DNA from: Mycobacterium sp.
Lineage (GTDB): Bacteria; Actinomycetota; Actinomycetes; Mycobacteriales; Mycobacteriaceae
Direction of reading: 5' to 3'
Length of the DNA: 63,676 bases
Assembly (NCBI RefSeq): GCF_008709575.1
Contig: NZ_VYIK01000013.1
Span: 1-63,676, forward strand
The notes beneath the pieces were generated by a model. It saw only the letters and a program-made list of their open reading frames with translations, did no database searches and had not been told where the DNA came from. Below are positions 45,947-55,142 of this stretch, piece after piece (within the stretch, counting starts at the first letter, position 1; the number at the start of each line of letters is the position of its first letter). Both the position numbers and the translations under genes were made by a program.

Positions 45947-47925
45947 GGCGACTCTCCTTGTGCTTCGGTGTGCCCGACTCGGGCCAGCACGGTACCGACC
46001 TCGACCTGGTTGCCGGGTTGCACGTTGAGCTCGGCGAGCACACCGCCGGTCGGTGCGGTGATCGTGTGCTCCATCTTCATCGCTTCCAGCCAGACCAACG
46101 GCTGGCCCGCAGTCACGGTGTCGCCGACCGACGCCCCCACGCGGATGACGCTGCCGGGCATCGGGGCCACCAGCGATCCCTTTTCGACGGCCGAAGCGGA
46201 TTCGGGGAATCGCGGCAACGCGACCAGGTGCACCGGTCCCCGCGGTGAGTCGACGTAGACGTCGTCTCCGTAGCGGGCGACGGTGAAAGCCCAGGACACC
46301 GATCCCCGGCTCAGCACGACGACGTCGGCGCCGGCCGAGACCAGAGCGATCCCTTCGTCGGCGGCCAGTACCAACCCTGTCCGGGTGAAACGGTACTCGA
46401 CGTGGTGCTCGGCGCCGCCGTCGTCGCGGTAGCTCTTGTGCTGGTAGCCCGACGCCAGGTTGCGCCAGCCGCTGGGGACGGCGGCGAAGACGCCGGCTGT
46501 CGCCCGGTTGCGGGCGGCATCGGCGAGCGCGGCCGCGATCGCCGACAGCCGCACCGTCGATTCGTCGGCCAGCGGCGCCGACAGCGCCGACAGCCCGTGG
46601 GTGTCGACGAACGCCGTGTCGGTAGCGCCTGCCAGAAACGCCGGATGCCGCAGCACGGTGACCAGCAAGTCGCGGTTGGTGCGCGGCCCGTGCAGCCGGG
46701 CCCGGGCCAGCGCGTCGGCGAGCACCGCCGCCGCCGCGCGCCGGGTCGGCGCGTAGGAGATGATCTTGGCCAGCATCGGGTCGTAGTGAATCGAGACCGT
46801 CGACCCCGTCGTGACACCGGAGTCCAGCCGCACACCGGTGCGAAACCCCAGCGAGGCGAACTCGGTGCGCGCCGTCGGCACCTCGATGTGGTGCACCGGA
46901 CCGGCCTGCGGCTGCCAGCCCCGCGCCGGGTCTTCGGCATACAGCCGGGCTTCGATCGAATACCCTTGCCCGGCAGGTGGTTCAGGGTCGAGCCGGTCGC
47001 CGTCGGCTACCGCCAGCTGCAGTTCGACCAGATCGAGACCGGTGGTCTCCTCGGTCACCGGGTGCTCGACCTGCAACCGGGTGTTCATCTCCAAAAAGTA
47101 GAAGTCCCCCGCATCGTCGGCCAGGAATTCCACCGTCCCGGCACCGGTGTAGCCGATCGCTTCGGCCGCCTTGCGTGCGGCCTCGAACAGGGTGGCGCGC
47201 ATCCCCGGCGTGCGTTGCACCAGCGGCGACGGTGCTTCCTCGACGATCTTTTGGTGCCGGCGCTGAATCGAGCATTCGCGTTCCCCAACCGCCCACACGG
47301 TGCCGTGGGTGTCGGCGATCACCTGAACCTCGACGTGGTGCCCGGCAGGCAGGTAACGCTCGCAGAACACCGTGGGGTCGCCGAACGCCGAAGCCGCTTC
47401 ACGTCGTGCTGCCGCGACTTCGCCCGCCAACGAGGACAATTCGGTCACCACCCGCATGCCCCGGCCGCCACCGCCCGCCGAGGCCTTGACCAGCACCGGC
47501 AACTGCGCGGACGTGACCGATTCCGGATCGAGCTCCTCGAGAACCGGAACACCCGCGGCCGCCATGATCTTTTTGGCTTCGATCTTGGAGCCCATCGCCC
47601 GCACCGCCGCGACCGGCGGTCCGATCCAGGTCAGGCCCGCGTCCTGTACGGCAGCTGCGAAATCCGCGTTCTCCGAGAGGAATCCGTAGCCGGGGTGCAC
47701 GGAGTCGGCGTCGGCTTCGTTCGCCGCGGCGATGAGGGCCTCGATGTTGAGGTAATCGTTGACTGCGGGCAGCCGCACCCGGGTGTCGGCCTCGGCGACG
47801 TGCGGGGCGGCGGCGTCGGGATCGGTGTAGACGGCGACGGTATGCAGACCCAGCCGTCGACAGGTCGCGAATACCCGCCGGGCGATCTCGCCGCGGTTGG
47901 CCACCAGAACCCGGGTGATCGCCAT
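45943..47925 (-). CDS. accA2: Acyl-CoA carboxylase alpha subunit (biotin carboxylase + BCCP) AccA2-like
   Basis: 660 residues. Biotin carboxylase domain about 1-450: VLVANRGEIARRVFATC, GYGFLSENADFA, the KASAGGGGRGMRVV ATP loop, EMNTRLQVEHPVTE. The C-terminal biotinyl domain ends with LEAMKMEHT, the Lys being the biotin site. It carboxylates biotin for transfer by AccD2. ATG 47925 gives the canonical N-terminus; a GTG three codons upstream would overlap the accD2 stop. Rv0973c counterpart. Confidence 0.95.
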   Translation of the reverse strand: MAITRVLVANRGEIARRVFATCRRLGLHTVAVYTDPDAAAPHVAEADTRVRLPAVNDYLNIEALIAAANEADADSVHPGYGFLSENADFAAAVQDAGLTWIGPPVAAVRAMGSKIEAKKIMAAAGVPVLEELDPESVTSAQLPVLVKASAGGGGRGMRVVTELSSLAGEVAAARREAASAFGDPTVFCERYLPAGHHVEVQVIADTHGTVWAVGERECSIQRRHQKIVEEAPSPLVQRTPGMRATLFEAARKAAEAIGYTGAGTVEFLADDAGDFYFLEMNTRLQVEHPVTEETTGLDLVELQLAVADGDRLDPEPPAGQGYSIEARLYAEDPARGWQPQAGPVHHIEVPTARTEFASLGFRTGVRLDSGVTTGSTVSIHYDPMLAKIISYAPTRRAAAAVLADALARARLHGPRTNRDLLVTVLRHPAFLAGATDTAFVDTHGLSALSAPLADESTVRLSAIAAALADAARNRATAGVFAAVPSGWRNLASGYQHKSYRDDGGAEHHVEYRFTRTGLVLAADEGIALVSAGADVVVLSRGSVSWAFTVARYGDDVYVDSPRGPVHLVALPRFPESASAVEKGSLVAPMPGSVIRVGASVGDTVTAGQPLVWLEAMKMEHTITAPTGGVLAELNVQPGNQVEVGTVLARVGHTEAQGESP

Positions 47926-47930
47926 CGGTA

Positions 47931-49526
47931 TCACATCCGAAAGACGCCGAAGCTCGACGTCCCCTTGATCGGCGCGTTGGCGATGGCCGACAAACACATG
48001 CCCAGCACGGTGCGGGTGTCGCGAGGGTCGATGACGCCGTCGTCGTAGAGCATCCCGGACAACACCAGGGGCAGCGACTCGGCTTCGATCTGGCCTTCTA
48101 TCGCGGCTCGCATGGAAGCGTCGGCGGCGTCGTCGTAGTGTTGCCCGCGAGCCTGTGCGGCCGCCCGGGCAACGATCGACAAGACGCCGGCAAGCTGGGC
48201 GCCGCCCATCACCGCCGCCTTGGCGGTGGGCCACGCGAACAGGAACCGGGGATCGTAGGCCCGGCCGCACATGCCGTAATGCCCGGCACCGTAAGACGCA
48301 CCGATCAGCAGTGAGATGTGCGGGACCGTGGAATTGGACACGGCGTTGATCATCATCGCGCCATGCTTGATCATGCCGCCCTCTTCGTAGTCTTTACCGA
48401 CCATGTAGCCGGTCGTGTTGTGCAGGAACAACAGCGGCGTATCCGAGCGGTTGGCCAACTCGATGAACTGAGTGGCCTTCTGCGACTCCGCGCTGAACAA
48501 CACCCCACGGGCGTTGGCCAGTATTCCCAGCGGATAACCGTGCAGCCGGGCCCAGCCGGTCACCAGCGATGAGCCATAAAGGGCTTTGAACTCGTCGAAT
48601 TCCGATCCGTCGACGATGCGGGCGATCACCTCTCGCGGATCGAACGGAATTCGCAGATCGGGCGGCACAATCCCGATCAGCTCGTCGGCGTCGAACAGCG
48701 GCTCGGTGACCGGCCCGGGCACGGGACCGAGCTTACGCCAGTTCAGCCTGGCCACGATACGGCGTCCGATCCGGATCGCGTCCAGCTCGTCGAGAGCGAA
48801 GTAATCAGCCAAACCCGATATGCGGGCGTGCATTTCGGCACCGCCCAAGGATTCGTCGTCGGACTCCTCCCCGGTGGCCATCTTCACCAGCGGAGGACCG
48901 GCCAAAAAAACCTTCGACCGTTCTTTGATCATGACGACGTGATCGGACATCCCGGGTACGTAGGCCCCACCGGCGGTGGAATTTCCGAAGACCAGAGCGA
49001 TGGTGGGGATTCCGGCCGCCGACAACCGGGTCAGGTCGCGGAACATCTGCCCGCCGGGAATGAACACCTCCTTCTGAGTGGGCAGGTCGGCCCCGCCGGA
49101 CTCCACCAGCGAAATGACCGGCAGCCGGTTCTCGAAGGCGATCTGGTTGGCCCGCAGTATTTTGCGAAGAGTCCAGGGATTGCTGGTGCCGCCTTTGACG
49201 GTCGGGTCGTTGGCCACGATCATGCATTCCACGCCCGAGACGGCACCGATTCCGATAACGACGCTGGCGCCTACCTGGAATTGACTGCCCCAGGCGGCCA
49301 GCGGACACAACTCCAGGAAAGGGGAATCCGGGTCGACGAGCAGCTCGATGCGTTCGCGCGCGGTCAGCTTGCCGCGGGCATGGTGACGTTCCACATATTT
49401 GGGTCCTCCGCCGGCAAGTACTTTGGCGAGTTCCGCTTCGATTTCGCCGAGTTTGGTGGTCGCCGCCGAGGCCGCCTCGGCAAAGGCGGGACTTTTCGGG
49501 TCGAGCGTGGACTGCAGCACGGTCAT
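47931..49526 (-). CDS. accD2: Acyl-CoA carboxylase beta subunit AccD2-like
   Basis: 531 residues, carboxyltransferase of the methylcrotonyl/geranyl-CoA type. HHARGKLTARERIELLVD opens the domain; NDPTVKGGTSNPWTLRK, PVISLVESGGADLPTQKEVF, GNSTAGGAYVPGMSDHV and the C-terminal GASYGAGHYGMCGRAY are characteristic of MCC-beta/AtuC/LiuB rather than acetyl- or propionyl-CoA carboxylase. It transfers CO2 from biotin to the gamma carbon of a 3-methyl-2-enoyl-CoA. ATG 49526 overlaps the fadE13 stop by 4 bp. Rv0974c counterpart. Confidence 0.95.
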   Translation of the reverse strand: MTVLQSTLDPKSPAFAEAASAATTKLGEIEAELAKVLAGGGPKYVERHHARGKLTARERIELLVDPDSPFLELCPLAAWGSQFQVGASVVIGIGAVSGVECMIVANDPTVKGGTSNPWTLRKILRANQIAFENRLPVISLVESGGADLPTQKEVFIPGGQMFRDLTRLSAAGIPTIALVFGNSTAGGAYVPGMSDHVVMIKERSKVFLAGPPLVKMATGEESDDESLGGAEMHARISGLADYFALDELDAIRIGRRIVARLNWRKLGPVPGPVTEPLFDADELIGIVPPDLRIPFDPREVIARIVDGSEFDEFKALYGSSLVTGWARLHGYPLGILANARGVLFSAESQKATQFIELANRSDTPLLFLHNTTGYMVGKDYEEGGMIKHGAMMINAVSNSTVPHISLLIGASYGAGHYGMCGRAYDPRFLFAWPTAKAAVMGGAQLAGVLSIVARAAAQARGQHYDDAADASMRAAIEGQIEAESLPLVLSGMLYDDGVIDPRDTRTVLGMCLSAIANAPIKGTSSFGVFRM

Positions 49527-50671
49527 GATCTGAATCCCAGAGTCTTGGCGGCCAGCGCGGTCAGGATCTCGGTGGTTCCCCCGCCGATGCCCAGGATCCG
49601 CATGTCGCGATATTGCCGTTCGACTTCGCATTCGGTCATGTAGCCCATGCCGCCGAAGAGCTGAACAGCCTGGTGGGCCACCCATTCGCCGGCTTCGACC
49701 GCGGTGTTCTTGGCGAAACACACTTCGGCGATCAGGTTGGTTTCGCCGGCCAGCTGGCGCTCCACCACGTGGCGGGCATAGACCCGGGCGACGTCGATGC
49801 GCCGGGCCATCTCGGTCAGGGTGTTCTGCACGGCTTGCCGCGAAATCAGCGGTCGACCGAAGGTAACACGCTCGCGGCACCAGGCCGCGGTGATGTCCAG
49901 GCAGCGTTGCGCGCTCGAATACGCCTGCACGGCAAGGATGATGCGCTCGGCGACGAACGCCTGCGCGATCTGGGCGAAGCCGCTGTTCTCGGCGCCGACC
50001 AAGTTGGCCACGGGCACGGCCGCGTCGGTGTAGGACAGCTCGGCGGTATCCGACGAGCGCCAGCCCATTTTGTCGAGCTTGCGGGTTACGTGCAAACCCG
50101 GTGTGTCTTTTTCGACCACAAGCAGTGACACCCCGGCCGCGCCGGGGCCGCCGGTCCGCACGGCGGTGACGACGTAGTCCGCGCGCACACCGGAGGTGAT
50201 GTAGGTCTTGGCGCCGTTGACCAGATAGTGCTCCCCTGCTCTGACCGCGGTGGTGCGCAGATGCCCGACGTCGGAGCCGCCGCCGGGCTCGGTGATGGCC
50301 AGCGCGCCGATCTTGTCGCCGCGCAGCGTCGGGCGGACAAAGGTGTCGATCAGCCGCGGATCACCCGAGGCCGCCATGTGCGGTACGGCGATGCCGCAGG
50401 TGAACAGCGACGCGAACACCCCGCCGGGTACGCCGGCCCGGTGCAGCTCTTCGCAGATCACCACCGCGTCGGCACCGTCGCCGTCGCCGCCGCCGACCGC
50501 CGCGGGGAAGCCGGCGCCCAACAGCCCGGCCTCCCCGGCGCGCCGGTGCAGGCTGCGCGGCAGCTCGCCGGCGCGCTCCCACTCGTCGACGTGCGGCAGT
50601 ATTTCCCGGTCGGCGAACGCGCGCACCGCCTTGCGGAGCTGGTCGCGCTCGGGCGTGGTCCAGATGCTCAC
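49523..50671 (-). CDS. fadE13: Acyl-CoA dehydrogenase FadE13-like
   Basis: 382 residues, acyl-CoA dehydrogenase fold. ALAITEPGGGSDVGHLRTTA is the FAD-binding stretch, YITSGVRADYVVTAVR follows, and the C-terminus has QLFGGMGYMTECEVERQYRD and ILGIGGGTTEILTALAAK as in isovaleryl/citronellyl-CoA dehydrogenases. GTG at 50671 overlaps the DUF1446 stop (GTGA) and gives the length of Rv0975c. Together with FadE12 it gives the operon two non-identical dehydrogenases. Confidence 0.94.
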   Translation of the reverse strand: MSIWTTPERDQLRKAVRAFADREILPHVDEWERAGELPRSLHRRAGEAGLLGAGFPAAVGGGDGDGADAVVICEELHRAGVPGGVFASLFTCGIAVPHMAASGDPRLIDTFVRPTLRGDKIGALAITEPGGGSDVGHLRTTAVRAGEHYLVNGAKTYITSGVRADYVVTAVRTGGPGAAGVSLLVVEKDTPGLHVTRKLDKMGWRSSDTAELSYTDAAVPVANLVGAENSGFAQIAQAFVAERIILAVQAYSSAQRCLDITAAWCRERVTFGRPLISRQAVQNTLTEMARRIDVARVYARHVVERQLAGETNLIAEVCFAKNTAVEAGEWVAHQAVQLFGGMGYMTECEVERQYRDMRILGIGGGTTEILTALAAKTLGFRS

Positions 50672-52362
50672 AGCAACCTCTCGGGGATGTCGACATGGCG
50701 ACTGCGCAGCCATTCGCCCAGTCCCTTGGCCTGCGGATCGAATCGCGCGTGGTAGGCGACGCCCTGGCCGAGGATGTCGTCGACGACGAAGTTCACCGCG
50801 CGCAGGTTGGGCAGCAGATGGCGGGTGACCGGCAGCGCGGCGGTCTCGGGCAGCAGCTCCTTGAGCAACTCGACGGTCAGGGTGTGCGCCAGCCAGCGCC
50901 ACTGCTCGTCGGTGCGTACCCAGACCCCGACGTTGGCCGAACCGCCTTTGTCGCCGCTTCGGGCACCGGCGATCGTGCCCAACGGCACGCGGCGGGTCGG
51001 TCCTGCCGGCAGCGGCTCGGGAAGCTGCGGCTGTTCGGCTGGGACAAGCTCGAGAGTATCGGTGGCGCAGGGGATATCGACCCGAGTGCCGTCGGCGTGC
51101 ACGGCGATGTGCGCCACCTCGGCGGCGTCGACGTAACCGGGGGCGAACACGCCGTACACCTGGCCCTCGCCCGGCGGCGCGGTGACGTGGAAACCGGGGT
51201 AGCTGGCCAGCGCCAGTTCTATGGCGGCCGAAGAGAATGGGCGTCCGACGTTGGCCGGGTCGGGATCGCGGACCGTGCAGTGCAGCAATGCGCTGGCGGC
51301 TTCTTCGGTGTCGGCGTCGGTGTGATCGGTGCGGGCCAGTGTCCACTCCGACTCTGCCGGTTTGACGGCCAGTCCGGCTTCCAGTTGCCGTCGCACCAAC
51401 GCGGCCTTGGCCTCGATGTCCAGTCCGGTCAGCACGAACGTCATCGAATTGCGGAATCCGCCGATGCTGTTGCACGACACCTTCAGCGTCGGCGGCGGCG
51501 GTTCGCCGGCCACACCGCTGATCCGGACCCGGTCGGGGCCTTCGGCTGATAGTTCGGCGGTGTCCATCCGGGCGGTGACATCGGGGTTGGCATAGCGGGC
51601 GCCGCTGATTTCGTAGAGCAGTTGCGCGGTGACCGTGTCGACGCTGACCAGTCCGCCGGTGCCGGGGTGCTTGGTGATCACCGACGAGCCGTCGGCGTGG
51701 ATCTCGGCCAGCGGGAAGCCGGCGTGGGTGAGATCAGATACCTCGGTGAAGAACGCGAAGTTTCCGCCCGTGGCCTGCACGCCGCATTCGATGACGTGGC
51801 CGGCGACGACGGCACCGGCGAGCCGGTCGTAGTCGGTGCGGTCCCAGCCGAAGTGCGCGGCCGCGGGACCCACCGTGACCGAGGCATCGGTGACCCGGCC
51901 GGTGACCACGATGTCGGCGCCGTCGGCCAGGCAGTCGACGATGCCCCAGGCGCCCAGGTAGGCGTTGGCGGTCAGGGGCCGACCCAGTCCGAGTTCTTCG
52001 GCGCGGGGCGCCAGGTCGTCGCCCTCGACGTGGGCCACCCTCGTCGGGATGCCTAGGCGCTCGGCCAGCGCGCGCACCGCGTCGGCCAGGCCGGCGGGGT
52101 TGAGACCGCCGGCGTTGGCGACGATGCGTACCCGGCGGTCGTGGGCCAGTCCCAGGCACTCCTCGAGTTGGGTGAGGAACGTCGTCGCGTAGCCGCGTTC
52201 GGGGTGCTTCATGCGGTCACGGCCCAGGATGAGCATGGTCAGCTCGGCCAAATAGTCGCCGGTCAGGTAATCGAGGTCGCCTCCGGTGAGCATCTCGCGC
52301 ATCGCCGAGAGCCGGTCGCCGTAGAACCCCGAGCAGTTCCCGATGCGGACCGCAGTGCTCAT
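50668..52362 (-). CDS. DUF1446 (AtuA-like) protein, first gene of the carboxylase operon
   Basis: 564 residues, like Rv0976c. The N-terminal DUF1446 domain (about 1-440) has RIGNCSGFYGDRLSAMREML, GYATTFLTQLEECLGLA, VANAGGLNPAGLADAVRALA and ADIVVTGRVTDASVTVGPAA. A C-terminal ~105-residue domain (AtuA-like ferredoxin-fold, PLGTIAGARSGDKGGSANVG) follows. The same protein is AtuA in the Pseudomonas acyclic-terpene cluster, whose biochemical role is unknown. ATG at 52362. A TetR-type palindrome lies 86 bp upstream. Confidence 0.93.
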   Translation of the reverse strand: MSTAVRIGNCSGFYGDRLSAMREMLTGGDLDYLTGDYLAELTMLILGRDRMKHPERGYATTFLTQLEECLGLAHDRRVRIVANAGGLNPAGLADAVRALAERLGIPTRVAHVEGDDLAPRAEELGLGRPLTANAYLGAWGIVDCLADGADIVVTGRVTDASVTVGPAAAHFGWDRTDYDRLAGAVVAGHVIECGVQATGGNFAFFTEVSDLTHAGFPLAEIHADGSSVITKHPGTGGLVSVDTVTAQLLYEISGARYANPDVTARMDTAELSAEGPDRVRISGVAGEPPPPTLKVSCNSIGGFRNSMTFVLTGLDIEAKAALVRRQLEAGLAVKPAESEWTLARTDHTDADTEEAASALLHCTVRDPDPANVGRPFSSAAIELALASYPGFHVTAPPGEGQVYGVFAPGYVDAAEVAHIAVHADGTRVDIPCATDTLELVPAEQPQLPEPLPAGPTRRVPLGTIAGARSGDKGGSANVGVWVRTDEQWRWLAHTLTVELLKELLPETAALPVTRHLLPNLRAVNFVVDDILGQGVAYHARFDPQAKGLGEWLRSRHVDIPERLL

Positions 52363-52447
52363 GGGCTCCGCTCCTCTTCACCACTGCGCTGTGCGCTGTT
52401 ACCGGCGCGCCGCGCGCTCATCCCCGCCGGGCGACAACCGACACGCC

Positions 52448-52463
52448 AACCAACCGGTAGGTT
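52448..52463. promoter_or_regulatory. TetR-type palindrome upstream of the DUF1446-fadE13-accD2A2-fadE12-echA7 operon
   Basis: AACCAACCGGTAGGTT is a 16-bp palindrome with one mismatched pair (AACC-W-ACCGGT-W-GGTT). ACCnACCGGTnGGT-like sites are typical of actinobacterial TetR repressors of acyl-CoA genes. It lies 86-101 bp upstream of the operon's first ATG. No TetR gene is in the window, so the regulator would be encoded elsewhere. The rest of the 273-bp gap shows nothing else I can support. Confidence 0.5.
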
Positions 52464-52635
52464 AACGGGTGTGGGCGGTGCCGCGTCAAGGACGCCGACC
52501 GGCCGGTTTCTGTCGCGGGTCAGCCGTGGGTCCGGCCGAGATTTTGGCGGGTAGCAGGTCAGCGACTATTCTGAAAGTTAATAGTCACCGTGGATTCACC
52601 CGAACGGCGACCCCTACCAGCAGTAAGGCTCGTGT

Positions 52636-52809
52636 ATGGCTGTCCCCAAGCGCAGGATGTCGCGTGCGAACACCAGAAGCCGGCGTGCGCAATGGAAGGC
52701 CACCAAGCCCGAGCTCGTCGGCGTGACGGTGGCCGGTCAGCCGCGCAAGGTTCCGCGCCGGTTGCTCAAAGCCGCCCGGCTGGGTCTTGTCGACCTGGAC
52801 CGCCGCTAG
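52636..52809 (+). CDS. rpmF: 50S ribosomal protein L32
   Basis: 57 residues: [20 protein letters not shown] at the start and [20 protein letters not shown] at the end. This is the zinc-free L32 variant: no CxxC pairs occur. ATG at 52636 with TAAGG 11 nt upstream. It matches Rv0979A and is in the same place, next to mprA, but without the PE_PGRS genes that flank it in M. tuberculosis. A 49-bp gap separates it from mprA. Confidence 0.95.
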   Translation: MAVPKRRMSRANTRSRRAQWKATKPELVGVTVAGQPRKVPRRLLKAARLGLVDLDRR

Positions 52810-52858
52810 TTGTCGGGCGCGGGTACTTAGCTCGCTCTCAGGCGATGGGACAACACTG

Positions 52859-53551
52859 ATGGCCGTGCGAATTTTAGTCGTCGATGATGATCGTGCGGTA
52901 CGTGAGTCGCTGCGCAGGTCGCTGTCGTTCAACGGCTACGCGGTGACACTGGCGCAGGACGGTGTGGAGGCGCTCGACGTGATCGCCACCGACCGGCCCG
53001 ACGCTGTCGTGCTCGATGTCATGATGCCGCGGCTGGACGGCCTGGAGGTATGCCGTCAGCTGCGAAGCACCGGCGACGATCTGCCGATCCTGGTGCTGAC
53101 TGCCCGCGACTCGATCTCCGAGCGGGTCGCCGGGCTGGACGCAGGCGCCGACGACTACCTGCCCAAGCCATTCGCGCTCGAAGAGCTGCTGGCGCGGATG
53201 CGGGCGCTGTTGCGCCGCACCAAGCTCGAGGATGTCACCGAGGCGACGCCGCTGACGTTCGCCGATCTCACCCTGGATCCGGTGACCCGGGAAGTGACCC
53301 GGGGGGAACGCCATATCAGCCTGACCCGCACCGAGTTCGCTCTGCTGGAGATGCTCATCGCCAATCCCCGGCGGGTACTCACCCGCAGCCGGATCCTGGA
53401 GGAAGTGTGGGGGTTCGACTTCCCTACTTCGGGTAACGCGCTGGAAGTCTATGTCGGATACCTGCGTCGCAAGACCGAGGCCGAGGGAGAGCCACGACTG
53501 ATCCACACCGTGCGCGGTGTGGGGTATGTGTTGCGTGAAACACCCCCTTGA
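52859..53551 (+). CDS. mprA: OmpR-family response regulator MprA
   Basis: 230 residues. Receiver domain 1-120 with the acidic DDD cluster at 9-11, phospho-acceptor Asp-53 in [12 protein letters not shown] and the Lys in YLPKPF; winged-helix DNA-binding domain about 130-228 ending [13 protein letters not shown]. With MprB it controls envelope stress genes including sigE, sigB and pepD in M. tuberculosis. ATG at 52859. A CTCTCAGG element at 52835-52842, close to the reported MprA-box core, lies just upstream and could mean autoregulation (weak evidence). The stop overlaps mprB by one base. Confidence 0.97.
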   Translation: MAVRILVVDDDRAVRESLRRSLSFNGYAVTLAQDGVEALDVIATDRPDAVVLDVMMPRLDGLEVCRQLRSTGDDLPILVLTARDSISERVAGLDAGADDYLPKPFALEELLARMRALLRRTKLEDVTEATPLTFADLTLDPVTREVTRGERHISLTRTEFALLEMLIANPRRVLTRSRILEEVWGFDFPTSGNALEVYVGYLRRKTEAEGEPRLIHTVRGVGYVLRETPP

Positions 53552-55059
53552 TGTCCCCGTTCGGCTGGCGACGTCGCGCACCGCGGGCCACCACCTCGCT
53601 GTCGTTGCGGTGGCGGGTGATGTTGCTGGCGATGTCGATGGTCGCGATGGTGGTCGTCTTGATGGCGGTTGCGGTCTACGCGGTGATCTCGGCGGCGCTC
53701 TACAAGGACATCGATCACCAGTTGGAGAGCCGGGCGCAGCTGCTGATCGCCAGCGGATCACTGGCGGCCGACCCTAGCCGAGCCATTGAGGGCACCGCGT
53801 ATTCCGATGTCAATGCGATGCTGGTGAAGCCCGGTCGAGCGATCTACACCGCCAATCAACCGGGTCAGAAGCTTCCGGTCGGCGGGCCGGAAAAGGCGGT
53901 GATCCGTGGTGAGCTGCTCTTGTCGCGACGCACCGTGGCCAACCAGCGGGTGCTGGCGATTCACCTGCCCAACGGCAGCTCGCTGCTGATCTCCAAGAGC
54001 CTGGCGCCGACGGACGCGGTCATGCAGAAACTACGTTTGGTGCTGCTGATCGTCGGGGGGGTCGGTGTGGTGGTGGCCGCGGTGGCCGGGGGGATGGTCA
54101 CCCGGGCCGGCCTGCGGCCGGTGGCGCGCCTCACCGAGGCCGCCGAGCGGGTCGCGCGGACCGACGACCTGCGGCCCATTCCGGTGTTCGGCAGCGACGA
54201 ATTAGCCAGGCTGACAGAGTCATTCAATCTGATGCTGCAAGCGCTGGCCGAATCTCGGGAACGGCAGGCACGTCTGGTTGCCGATGCGGGCCACGAGCTG
54301 CGGACTCCGTTGACGTCGTTGCGCACCAACGTCGAGCTTTTGATGGCGTCGATGGAGCCCGGTGCGCCGCCGCTGCCTGAGCAGGAGATGGCAGGTTTGC
54401 GCGCCGATGTCATCGCGCAGATCGAGGAATTATCAACATTGGTAGGCGATCTGGTTGATCTGAGCCGTGATGAGGCCCGCGAGGTGGTCCACGAGCCGGT
54501 GGACATGTCCGAGGTGATTGATCGCAGCTTGGAGCGGGTTCGACGGCGCCGCAACGACATCGGATTCGACGTCCAGGTCACGCCCTGGCAGGTTTACGGC
54601 GACAGTGCTGCGCTCTCGCGGGCAGTGCTGAATCTGATGGACAACGCTGCCAAGTGGAGTCCCTCGGGCTCGAGTGTGGGCATCCGGATGACCCAGCTCG
54701 ACCCGACACACGCCGAGCTGGTGGTCTCCGACTACGGACCCGGTATTCCCGCGCACGAGCGCGAGCTGGTGTTCGAACGGTTCTTCCGCTCCGCGACAGC
54801 GCGGGCAATGCCCGGCTCCGGGCTGGGTCTGGCGATCGTCAAGCAAGTGGTGGTCAATCACGGTGGGACACTTCGCATCGAGGATACCGTTGCAGGTGGT
54901 CAACCCCCGGGCACATCGGTCCACATGGTGCTCCCCGGGCGTCCGATCCCGCCGGCGACATATCGGGCTCCCGATGTTTGCGCCACCGACATCGGGGGGA
55001 ACTCCGAAAGCCTGGCGAACGTTATCACAGTGGATTCTCAGTCCACCCAGGCAAGGTAG
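53551..55059 (+). CDS. mprB: Sensor histidine kinase MprB
   Basis: 502 residues. TM1 is at about 22-48 and TM2 at about 155-178, bounding an extracytoplasmic sensor loop of ~105 residues; HAMP (about 178-230); H-box DAGHELRTPLTSLRTN with His-248; N-box NLMDNAAKWS; G-boxes DYGPGIP and GSGLGLAIVKQVV. It senses surfactant/envelope damage and phosphorylates MprA. ATG 53551 overlaps the mprA stop (TGATG). The C-terminus has ~45 variable residues after the kinase. Confidence 0.97.
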   Translation: MSPFGWRRRAPRATTSLSLRWRVMLLAMSMVAMVVVLMAVAVYAVISAALYKDIDHQLESRAQLLIASGSLAADPSRAIEGTAYSDVNAMLVKPGRAIYTANQPGQKLPVGGPEKAVIRGELLLSRRTVANQRVLAIHLPNGSSLLISKSLAPTDAVMQKLRLVLLIVGGVGVVVAAVAGGMVTRAGLRPVARLTEAAERVARTDDLRPIPVFGSDELARLTESFNLMLQALAESRERQARLVADAGHELRTPLTSLRTNVELLMASMEPGAPPLPEQEMAGLRADVIAQIEELSTLVGDLVDLSRDEAREVVHEPVDMSEVIDRSLERVRRRRNDIGFDVQVTPWQVYGDSAALSRAVLNLMDNAAKWSPSGSSVGIRMTQLDPTHAELVVSDYGPGIPAHERELVFERFFRSATARAMPGSGLGLAIVKQVVVNHGGTLRIEDTVAGGQPPGTSVHMVLPGRPIPPATYRAPDVCATDIGGNSESLANVITVDSQSTQAR

Positions 55060-55067
55060 TTGAAGTC

Positions 55068-55117
55068 TTGACCGACCCCTTAACCGACCCCTTGACTGAC
55101 CGACCCCTTGACCGACC
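55068..55117 (+). repeat. Short tandem repeat in the mprB-pepD gap (TTGACCGACCCC units)
   Basis: Four near-identical units occur back to back: TTGACCGACCCC (55068-55079), TTAACCGACCCC (55080-55091), TTGACTGACCGACCCC (55092-55107) and a partial TTGACCGACC (55108-55117). The unit is 12 bp with one 4-bp internal expansion (GACT/GACC). The array occupies most of the 83-bp gap before pepD, ending 25 bp before its ATG. TTGAC resembles a -35 box, and the array ends where a 5' leader would begin. Confidence 0.85.
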
Positions 55118-55142
55118 ATAGAGAAAGAGCGACCCAGCGCTT

